This document shows, piece after piece, positions 6,703 through 12,934 of a DNA stretch of 18,883 nucleotides; the first letter of the stretch is position 1, and each line of letters begins with the position of its first letter. The position numbers and the translations under genes are program-made. The DNA is from Desulfobacteraceae bacterium (GTDB lineage: Bacteria; Desulfobacterota; DSM-4660; Desulfatiglandales; Desulfatiglandaceae), in NCBI GenBank assembly GCA_030611815.1, contig JAUWPC010000022.1, forward strand, positions 1-18,883. The letters run 5' to 3'. The notes under the pieces are model-generated. The model was given only the letters and a program-made list of their open reading frames with translations. It was not told the DNA's origin and did not search any database.

Positions 6703-8010
6703 ATGAATTTCTTCAGAGCGTGGGGGAGATTTATGATGATGGGCGCGAGGGCCCATGCAAGGTGGGAGATTGATGTATCCAATACCATACTTGGAGACAA
6801 AAAACGGCTGATCATACTTGGCTTGCTTACCGTCCCAGTCATATGGGGGGGCATTGCATTTGCCGAAGAGATCGGTACTGCCTTGCCCGAATTGTTAGGA
6901 GGCAAAAAGGCATACAGCCCGGCCTTTTACGACACCGGGATCTTTATCGTATCCATACTTATCGGATTGGGTGCAGGTCTGATCACCGGATGTATCGGGG
7001 CCGGTGGCGGCTTTATTATCGCACCCGCCCTGATGAGCGCGGGTATCAAGGGTATTTTAGCGGTAGGAACAGACCTGTTTCACATCTTTGCCAAGGCAAT
7101 CATGGGGAGCGTAATCCACAGGAAATTGGGGAACGTCTCCGTCCCCCTTGCTGTTGTCTTCCTCATAGGCGCCATTATCGGGGCAACATTCGGAGGGTTG
7201 ATCAACCGGGTGCTTTACGAAATCAACCCTGTGCTCAGTGACGCATTTATCACGACGATTTATTCCCTTATGTTAGGATTCCTCGGCATCTACGCCATGA
7301 CAGACTTTCTCAAAGCGAGAAAGGCCGATAAAGGCGTTGAGGCCCCCCATGGCGGTGGAGATGCCCACGGGGGAAAGATAGAAGGAGCGGAAATGGGCAA
7401 TCTGCCCAAGAAACTCCAGGCCATGAAAATCCCTCCCATGATCAGATTTGATGCCGAGATTATCCCAGGAGGGAGGAGCATTTCGTGGGTGTTCTTAGTC
7501 CTGAGCGGAGCGCTTGTGGGGCTTGCAGCGGGAATTATGGGAGTCGGCGGCGGGTTTCTGACCTTTCCCATTTTTGTTTATATGTTAGGTGTTTCCTCCA
7601 TGACCACTGTTGGAACTGATATCTTCCAGATCGTCTTTACTGCCGGGTATGCGGCCATAAGCCAGTACGCCATCTACGGGTTTATCTTCTACACCTTGGC
7701 TATGGGCATGCTGTTAGGATCATTATTAGGCATCCAGATCGGCGCTATGGTGACCAAGGTTGTTCCGGGCATAACGATCCGCGGGTTTTACGCCATGGCG
7801 GTGCTGGCAGGTTTTGTTAATCGTATCTTCGCCCTGCCTGCCAAGTTAGGGGAAATGGATATTATTCCCATTGCAAAGGAGACAGGGGCCGTTTTAGAGG
7901 CGATTGGGGTCTGGGCCTTCTTCATCGTGATTGGAGGATTTTCGGTCTGGGTAATAGGCACCTTTCTGGTCAACATCGGTGTCCTCAAGGGAGAGGAGGG
8001 ACGATCATGA
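6703..8010 (+). CDS. TauE/SafE-family permease (putative sulfite/anion exporter)
   Basis: This is a polytopic inner-membrane protein of 435 aa from this start. The N-terminus is a basic amphipathic stretch (FRAWGRFMMMGARAHARWE) before the first membrane helix. Two related halves follow. The first carries GLGAGLITGCIGAGGGFI near residue 89 and AVGTDLFHIF; the second carries GALVGLAAGIMGVGGGF near 269 and TVGTDIFQIV. This internal duplication is the TauE/SafE hallmark. A Gly/His-rich cytoplasmic loop (EAPHGGGDAHGG, near 213) separates the halves. The ATG at 6703 has AAGGAG at 6687-6692 with a 10-nt spacer; the upstream in-frame ATG at 6661 has no ribosome-binding site. Family members move sulfite, sulfonates or related anions. 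With the SLC13 permease upstream, sulfur-oxyanion traffic is likely but unproven. Confidence 0.85.
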   Translation: MNFFRAWGRFMMMGARAHARWEIDVSNTILGDKKRLIILGLLTVPVIWGGIAFAEEIGTALPELLGGKKAYSPAFYDTGIFIVSILIGLGAGLITGCIGAGGGFIIAPALMSAGIKGILAVGTDLFHIFAKAIMGSVIHRKLGNVSVPLAVVFLIGAIIGATFGGLINRVLYEINPVLSDAFITTIYSLMLGFLGIYAMTDFLKARKADKGVEAPHGGGDAHGGKIEGAEMGNLPKKLQAMKIPPMIRFDAEIIPGGRSISWVFLVLSGALVGLAAGIMGVGGGFLTFPIFVYMLGVSSMTTVGTDIFQIVFTAGYAAISQYAIYGFIFYTLAMGMLLGSLLGIQIGAMVTKVVPGITIRGFYAMAVLAGFVNRIFALPAKLGEMDIIPIAKETGAVLEAIGVWAFFIVIGGFSVWVIGTFLVNIGVLKGEEGRS

Positions 8011-8693
8011 TTGCTAATAAAAAAGAATTCTTTGGCGGCTCTCTGATGTTATTAGCGTTTATCGCGATACTGATTATCATATTTTCACCCGTCTTCAAGG
8101 GACAGAATGGTTTAGAGTACTTAGACGCCCTTTATAACTCCATATCAAAGGGATCTGCCTATTATATTCCAAAGGTTAAGGAAGAAACCGGCAACTTCGC
8201 TGGAAAATCCATAGAGGTGACCCTGAGCATGGCAGACGAGAAACAGGCTGAGCAAACGGCCCTATTGTTTCAGAAGGGGGGCGCGTCAACAACTGTTGAC
8301 GGGGCATCCTTGCGGATCACCGGCGATTTAGGCAAGATCCTTGAAAACAGTCTTGCTGATGCAGACAACATGTATCATAATGACGGAAAAGGGGTGTCCC
8401 TGAAGTATGGCTATAATGAGAAGCGGGTCCTTTTCAACTGGTGGAAAGCCTTTAAGGCGATGGATAACGATTTGAAAAAACAGAAAAAGTTCAAGGAGGC
8501 CAAGGTGGTCGCCATAGTTATAAAAAAGGCCATTGAACCCTCCTACAACTATTATAAGATAGTGCCGCAGAAAATCTCTGACCGGTTTGGAATTGTCATC
8601 TTCTCCTTAGTCTTCTATGTGGTCTATACATTGTGGTACGGTTTTGCCATAATGTTCATGTTTGAGGGGTGGGGCCTGAGGCTGGAACACTGA
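8007..8693 (+). CDS. Small membrane protein of unknown function coupled to the TauE/SafE gene
   Basis: This 228-aa protein has a membrane helix at about residues 10-30, a soluble middle region of about 160 residues, and a second helix at about 193-218 (VIFSLVFYVVYTLWYG) ending in a short tail. I recognise no named domain. The middle holds two short beta/alpha-like stretches (KSIEVTLSMADEKQAEQTAL and ASTTVDGASLRITGDLG) and a Lys-rich helix. The ATG overlaps the TGA of the permease gene (ATGA at 8007-8010), so the two are translationally coupled and probably form a complex. It could be an accessory or periplasmic-binding subunit of the exporter. Function is unknown. Confidence 0.8.
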   Translation: MIANKKEFFGGSLMLLAFIAILIIIFSPVFKGQNGLEYLDALYNSISKGSAYYIPKVKEETGNFAGKSIEVTLSMADEKQAEQTALLFQKGGASTTVDGASLRITGDLGKILENSLADADNMYHNDGKGVSLKYGYNEKRVLFNWWKAFKAMDNDLKKQKKFKEAKVVAIVIKKAIEPSYNYYKIVPQKISDRFGIVIFSLVFYVVYTLWYGFAIMFMFEGWGLRLEH

Positions 8694-8695
8694 GT

Positions 8696-8730
8696 GATTG
8701 TCGATTGTTGACGGATGATTGTTGATTGAA
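8696..8730. repeat. Five-unit heptad repeat (GATTGTT type)
   Basis: GATTGTC, GATTGTT, GACGGAT, GATTGTT and GATTGAA follow in an unbroken 7-bp register, starting 2 bp after the stop codon of the preceding gene. Confidence 0.7.
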
Positions 8731-8747
8731 GGAAGCTGGACAGAGTT

Positions 8748-8794
8748 AAAAGGCTAAAGGCGAACGGTATATTGAAAGCCTTTAGCCTTTTTTT
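8748..8794 (+). terminator. Intrinsic terminator ending the permease operon
   Basis: AAAAGGCTAAAGGC (8748-8761) pairs perfectly with GCCTTTAGCCTTTT (8778-8791) across a 16-nt loop and runs into a T tract. This is the clearest rho-independent terminator in the window. It separates the transport/signalling block from the PEP-synthase-like gene. Confidence 0.8.
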
Positions 8795-8822
8795 GTATTT
8801 CCCAATAGAAATAGGTGCTGCT

Positions 8823-9031
8823 CAACCTGCAACTTGCAACCCGCAACAAAGCCCAGAGGTCGGAGGTCAGAAGTCAGAAAAACAAGTGCCGGAATCCAGT
8901 ATCCAGTATCCAGTACTGAAGGCGTAAGGCTCAAGGCCCAAGGCGTAAGGAAAACAACCCGTAACTCGCAACCCGTAACTCGCAACCCGTAACTCGCAAC
9001 CCGTAACTCGCAACTCGTAACCCGTAACCCG
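8823..9031. repeat. Chain of heptanucleotide-period repeats with changing motifs
   Basis: Successive motif families share a 7-bp period: CAACCTG-type units (8823-8850), AGGTC-type units (8855-8875), GGAATCC/AGTATCC units (8891-8911), AAGGCGT-type units (8919-8946), then 11 alternating CAACCCG/TAACTCG units (8955-9031). Between 8891 and 8946 the motif changes while the register is kept exactly. It resembles the heptanucleotide short tandem repeats (STRR) described in cyanobacteria, but with several motifs in a row. Open frames across it on the minus strand are repeat translations, not genes. The stretch 8694-9040 otherwise holds only the terminator at 8748-8794. Confidence 0.85.
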
Positions 9032-9040
9032 AGATATCCC

Positions 9041-11641
9041 ATGGGCCAGGTGGTTGATTTCATAAAGGGGTTTTTTCCCAAAAAGAAGAAGAAAAGCAAG
9101 ACGAATGCCGAAGAACTCCGTGTAGATTTCAGGGCCCGGTATCATCAATTCAAACTCCTTTTAAACGCCAACAACAAATCCCTTGAGATTATGGCCGATA
9201 TAGAGAGGGCCCTTAGGCTTGGGCAGCCCTTTGGCATGTCATTTGTTAAGGCCACTTGCACTGCCATATCAGTTAATGTCTTCCAGATGATAAAGAATTT
9301 GGCGGAACTTGGCCCGGGGAAACACAATGAGCTGTCTGACAGATTCAATGGTATCCAGCACAATATTGACCAGTTGCTTACGGAAAGAAAGGAGGTGAAG
9401 GATGAGAGGTTAATTATCCCTCTGAGTTCCATAGACAAAGAGATGGCCGATCTTGTTGGGAGTAAAATGGCCAATCTTGGAGAGATAAAGAATAAGATTA
9501 AAATACAGGTCCCTGAAGGATTTTCCATTACCTCTGCCAGCTATCAAAAATTTATGGAACATCACGATCTCCAAGTAGAGATTGAGAGGCGTTTCCAGTC
9601 AGCAGATCTGGAAAATATGGAGAGGCTTTACACCCTGAGTGCAGAGATCCAGCAGCTTATCATCAGGTCCAGACCGCCGGAAGATCTCCATGAGGCCATA
9701 ATGAATGCCTGCCGGGAACTTGAGGGGTTAGAAGGAGGGGAAATGAGGCTGGCCGTGCGGAGCAGCGCCTTGGGTGAAGACACGGCAGGAACCTCATTTG
9801 CCGGCCAGTATCGCACCGAGTTAAACGTCAGCCCTGAAGAGATTGTTGAAGCATATAAGGAGGTTATTGCGAGTAAATACAGCCTTACTGCCATAACCTA
9901 CAGATTAAACAGGGGGTTTAGGGACGCAGATATCTCCATGGGCGTGGGGTGCCTTGTCATGCTAAATGCCGAGGCGGGCGGTGTGATCTATTCACGCAAT
10001 CCTGTGGATCTCAGTGACCATTCGATCTTTATAAACTCCGTATGGGGTCTGCCCGAATCCGTAGTTGATGGAAGTGTTGCCTGTGATCTCTTTATTGTGA
10101 CAAGGGAAAAACCGATAAGGGTTATCCAAAAAGAGATAAAGGTCAAAGAAAAGAAATCTATCCGTCGTTCCCAGGATGGGGTAAGCCGCATCGACCTTCC
10201 TCGAGACATGGGTGAATTGCCGTCGATTGATGAAGCACAGGCGTGTATCCTGGCAGAACTGGCAATTAAGATGGAAGCATACTATACCCTGCCCCAGGAT
10301 ATTGAATGGGCCATAGATCCTGACGGCACCATATATATCCTGCAATGTCGCCCATTACAGCAAATGGAGACGGCAAAAATCGCCTTACCTGAAGATATGA
10401 TAAGGCCTGATAAAAAGGATGTCGTAGTTAGAGGAGGTATCACTGCAAGCCAGGGGGCGGCATGTGGGCCTGTGTATCTCGCAGATACGGGAGTGGATAT
10501 CCTGAGATTTCCAAAGGGCGCGGTCCTTGTTGTGCAGCAGGCCCTTCCGAGATGGGCATCGCTCTTAAACCGCGCTGCCGCCGTGGTCACGGAACAGGGC
10601 GGCTTTGCGGGGCATCTTGCCAACATTGCAAGGGAGTTCGGGGTACCCGCCCTCTTCGGCGTCAAAGGCGTCAGGGACCAACTCAATAGCGGCGAGATAA
10701 TAACGGTTGATGCCGGTGGCCTTACAATTTATAAGGGCAAAATCGATTCCCTGTTGGTGGAATCGGACATAGAGAAGAACCTTATGCAGGGAAGCCCTGT
10801 CTATGATACCCTGAAACAGGTGAGCAGGCACATTGTCCCTCTAAACCTGTTAGATCCTGATTCCCCTGATTTCAATCCCGCAAGCTGTAAGACCTTCCAC
10901 GATATTACCCGCTTTGTGCATGAAAAATCCGTGCACGAGATGTTCAGTTTTGGTAAGGACCACGACTTCTCCGAGAGATCCAGCAAGCAACTCTTCTACA
11001 AGGTTCCGATGCAGTGGTGGATCTTGAATTTAGACGACGGGTTTAATGAGGAGGTCAAGGGGAAGTACGTCAAGCTTGATAATATCGCATCCATCCCCAT
11101 GTTGGCCTTCTGGGACGGGTTTGTCGCTGTTCCCTGGGATGGGCCCCCAGCCATTGACGGAAAGGGGTTTATGTCAGTCGTGTTCCGGTCAACCCGAGAT
11201 ACTGCCCTAACCCCTGGTCTACGTTCCCGGTACGCAGACCGGAACTATTTTATGATCTCAAGAAACTACTGCAACCTGAATTCAAGACTCGGTTATCATT
11301 TCTCCACCATGGAGGCATTAGTGAGTGACAGGGTCAATGAGAACTATGTGGGTTTTCAGTTCAAGGGGGGAGCTGCCGACTATCAGAGGCGACTGAAGAG
11401 GGCCCTCTTCATAAAGGAGATATTGGAAAAATTTGATTTCAGGGTGGAGGTAAGAGAAGATAATCTTATTGCCCGTGTAGAGCATCATGAAAAAGAATAT
11501 ATGAAAGAGCGTCTCCAAATCCTCGGTTATCTCACCCTCCATACCAGGCAACTCGATATGATAATGGCCAATGACTCAGAGGTGCGATATTACAAAGCCA
11601 AGATAGAGAGGGATATTCGGGAACTCTTGTTGTCTAAATAG
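9041..11641 (+). CDS. PEP-synthase/PPDK-like protein with ATP-grasp and phosphohistidine domains and a non-standard C-terminus
   Basis: This protein is 866 aa. A helical N-terminal region (about residues 1-130, starting with a Lys-rich segment) precedes a PPDK_N-type ATP-binding domain at about 130-440, with GSKMANLGEI, AVRSSALGEDTAGTSFAGQY near 240 and the closing IYILQCRPLQ. A swivelling PEP-utiliser domain follows, with TEQGGFAGHLANIAREFGVP and the predicted phospho-His H525. Residues from about 565 to the end are not the PEP/pyruvate-binding barrel of PpsA or PPDK and match nothing I recognise. Such modular kinases (for example rifampicin phosphotransferase) couple the His domain to other acceptors, so the substrate here is open. 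No good ribosome-binding site exists: a heptad repeat ends 9 bp before the ATG. The TAG stop lies in a dispersed repeat terminus. Confidence 0.85.
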   Translation: MGQVVDFIKGFFPKKKKKSKTNAEELRVDFRARYHQFKLLLNANNKSLEIMADIERALRLGQPFGMSFVKATCTAISVNVFQMIKNLAELGPGKHNELSDRFNGIQHNIDQLLTERKEVKDERLIIPLSSIDKEMADLVGSKMANLGEIKNKIKIQVPEGFSITSASYQKFMEHHDLQVEIERRFQSADLENMERLYTLSAEIQQLIIRSRPPEDLHEAIMNACRELEGLEGGEMRLAVRSSALGEDTAGTSFAGQYRTELNVSPEEIVEAYKEVIASKYSLTAITYRLNRGFRDADISMGVGCLVMLNAEAGGVIYSRNPVDLSDHSIFINSVWGLPESVVDGSVACDLFIVTREKPIRVIQKEIKVKEKKSIRRSQDGVSRIDLPRDMGELPSIDEAQACILAELAIKMEAYYTLPQDIEWAIDPDGTIYILQCRPLQQMETAKIALPEDMIRPDKKDVVVRGGITASQGAACGPVYLADTGVDILRFPKGAVLVVQQALPRWASLLNRAAAVVTEQGGFAGHLANIAREFGVPALFGVKGVRDQLNSGEIITVDAGGLTIYKGKIDSLLVESDIEKNLMQGSPVYDTLKQVSRHIVPLNLLDPDSPDFNPASCKTFHDITRFVHEKSVHEMFSFGKDHDFSERSSKQLFYKVPMQWWILNLDDGFNEEVKGKYVKLDNIASIPMLAFWDGFVAVPWDGPPAIDGKGFMSVVFRSTRDTALTPGLRSRYADRNYFMISRNYCNLNSRLGYHFSTMEALVSDRVNENYVGFQFKGGAADYQRRLKRALFIKEILEKFDFRVEVREDNLIARVEHHEKEYMKERLQILGYLTLHTRQLDMIMANDSEVRYYKAKIERDIRELLLSK

Positions 11642-11743
11642 TGTCTGAACGAAACAACTCCCCTATTTCATAATCTTAATCATAATCTTAATCTTACTCA
11701 ACACGATTATGATTATGATTAAGATTACGATTATGATACGCCA
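11636..11743 (+). mobile_element. Repeat-element end with AT-rich hairpin, abutting the upstream stop codon
   Basis: AAATAGTGTCTGAACGAAA starts at 11636, and its TAG (11639-11641) is the stop codon of the PEP-synthase-like gene. About 40 bp from here match, in inverted orientation, the right end of the 3643-3865 element. An imperfect AT-rich hairpin of TAATCATAATC-type units follows; TTAATCATAATC at 11676-11687 pairs with 11711-11722. Downstream to 11790 a segment (GTAAAAAGTC, AATTGCAAATTATTG) is shared with 6548-6608. No second terminus was found nearby, so this copy may be truncated. Nothing coding lies between 11642 and 11982. Confidence 0.6.
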
Positions 11744-11898
11744 GTAAAAAGTCTTTATTTACGGGCAATTGCAAATTATTGAAGATTACCCTGAACCTGT
11801 GAACGCTTACGTCTAAATAGGCCAAGTCCCAAAGCATTGAGCCGAGTTTCAGTCAAACGATTTTTTTCTAAGACGCACGTTGTGGGCAGAGAAATCTA

Positions 11899-11927
11899 TT
11901 GCAAAATGGCTACAATGTAGTTACAAT
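11899..11927 (+). promoter_or_regulatory. Sigma70-like promoter of the hdrA-nuoEF locus
   Basis: TTGCAA (11899-11904) and TACAAT (11922-11927) are separated by 17 bp, about 55 bp before the ATG of the selenocysteine-type hdrA fragment. The -10 region belongs to an 11-bp direct repeat (TACAATGTAGT then TACAATATAGT, 11911-11932), which could also be a regulator site. Confidence 0.5.
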
Positions 11928-11982
11928 ATAGTCACCTTTCCCCGGTTTTTGGGACGTTCAACACCATATAAGGAGACGATCT

Positions 11983-12378
11983 ATGTCAAACAAGGTTATG
12001 GGGTCAGTACTGGTTGTGGGCGGCGGGATTGCAGGGATGCAATCCGCTCTTGATCTCGCCAATTCCGGGTACTACGTATACCTTTTGGAAAAAAGTCCTT
12101 CCATAGGCGGGGCCATGGCCCAGTTGGACAAGACCTTCCCCACAAATGATTGCGCCATGTGAATTATCTCTCCTAAACTGGTCGAGGTCGGCCGGCATCT
12201 AAATATCGAACTTATCACCTATGCTGATCTTGAATCTGTCGAAGGCTCTGCCGGAAATTTCAAGGTCAAGATCAAAAAGCGTGCACGCAGCATCGACATG
12301 AATCTTTGTACCGGATGTGGGAGCTGCGTTGAAAATTGTCCGGTTACCAGCCAATTGTCTTCCGCTGCCAAGTCGTAG
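11983..12378 (+). CDS. hdrA: N-terminal half of HdrA, predicted selenoprotein (in-frame TGA read as Sec)
   Basis: An AAGGAG site (11970-11975) precedes the ATG. Translation gives an FAD-binding start SVLVVGGGIAGMQSALDLA (residues 8-26), then SPSIGGAMAQLDKTFP and TNDCAM, an in-frame TGA at codon 60, and IISPKLVEVGRHLNIELIT, the HdrA family continuation. It ends with one 4Fe-4S motif CTGCGSCVENCP (C109, C112, C115, C119) and a TAG after residue 131. HdrA has Cys or, in some methanogens and deltaproteobacteria, Sec at the TGA position, and a SECIS-like hairpin follows it. An ordinary gene caller would miss this gene. It stops where full HdrA would continue to its second cluster motif and NAD-like domain. 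That remainder occurs in the 15000-18233 fusion. It probably works as part of the Hdr-NuoEF complex. A decayed remnant is the main alternative. Confidence 0.82.
12160..12196 (+). promoter_or_regulatory. Selenocysteine UGA codon and bacterial SECIS-like hairpin
   Basis: The TGA is at 12160-12162. Downstream, CTGGTC (12178-12183) pairs with GGCCGG (12190-12195) through six pairs, two of them G-C core pairs and three G-U. The loop is GAGGTC. The loop GGU (12186-12188) matches the apical GU needed by SelB in bacterial SECIS elements, and it lies about 25 nt after the UGA, inside the usual range. The hairpin is within coding sequence, as in bacterial fdhF. The fold was drawn by eye. Confidence 0.65.
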
Positions 12379-12391
12379 CAAGCAATATGCC

Positions 12392-12928
12392 ATGTCAACA
12401 CAAACTCCCATGCCTGATCAAGCTGCCGAAAAGAGAGTAAACAGGATGGAAAAAACGATCGAGATAGATTGGCAAAAGATAAATGCAATTATCGACAGGT
12501 ATTCAGCGAGTCGTGAGGCCCTGTTGATGATAATGCAAGATATAAGCGACATATACAATTATATGCCTCCGGAGGTGATCCCTGTTTTAGTGGAAAAGAT
12601 AGGCGTCAAGGAAAGTCTCATTTACAGCGTCGCCACCTTTTACAAGACTATCAGTTTGGAACCGCGTGGAAAATATATCGTCAACGTTTGTACTGGTACG
12701 GCATGTCACGTGAGAGGGGCAAGCAAAATTATGGATGCCTTGGCCGAAAAACTGAAAATCAGGGAAGGAGAAACGAGCGATGATCTTCTTTTTACATTAG
12801 AGGCCGTTCGATGTGTAGGATGCTGCGCCTCCGGTCCTGTCATTACGGTTAATCAAGAAACACACGGCGGACTTGATAGGTCCAGTGCCGTAAAAATCAT
12901 TGAAGGGTGTGAAAGAGATGCCACTTAA
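12392..12928 (+). CDS. nuoE: NuoE-like [2Fe-2S] subunit (NADH dehydrogenase 24 kDa type)
   Basis: This is a thioredoxin-like [2Fe-2S] subunit. The family block starts around residue 28 and includes ALLMIMQDISDIYNYMPPE and YSVATFYKTISLEPRGKY. The cluster ligands are C100 and C105 (CTGTACHVRGA) plus C141 and C145 (CVGCC). It normally relays electrons beside NuoF. The start is uncertain: ATG 12392 lies 13 bp after the hdrA stop without a clear ribosome-binding site. ATG 12446 has GAGAG at 8 nt and gives 160 aa, a normal NuoE length. An upstream ATG at 12317 would overlap hdrA out of frame and is unlikely. The proximity suggests coupling to the hdrA fragment. It ends 6 bp before nuoF. Confidence 0.85.
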   Translation: MSTQTPMPDQAAEKRVNRMEKTIEIDWQKINAIIDRYSASREALLMIMQDISDIYNYMPPEVIPVLVEKIGVKESLIYSVATFYKTISLEPRGKYIVNVCTGTACHVRGASKIMDALAEKLKIREGETSDDLLFTLEAVRCVGCCASGPVITVNQETHGGLDRSSAVKIIEGCERDAT

Positions 12929-12934
12929 TGGCAG

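Noticed and set aside
8955..9031. CRISPR-like array
   Set aside because: Units are 7 bp, directly adjacent and degenerate, without spacers, and no cas gene is present.
8782..9148. Minus-strand open frames across the heptad repeats
   Set aside because: They translate to repetitive LRVTGCELRV-type peptides that simply mirror the 7-bp repeats; no ribosome-binding site or domain.
12160..12162. TGA in hdrA as an ordinary nonsense mutation
   Set aside because: The frame continues with strongly conserved HdrA residues, the position is a known Cys/Sec site in the family and a SECIS-like hairpin follows. A pseudogene remains possible but is less likely.
12317..12391. Longer NuoE start at 12317
   Set aside because: This segment overlaps the 4Fe-4S motif of hdrA in another frame, and its residues do not resemble a NuoE N-terminus.
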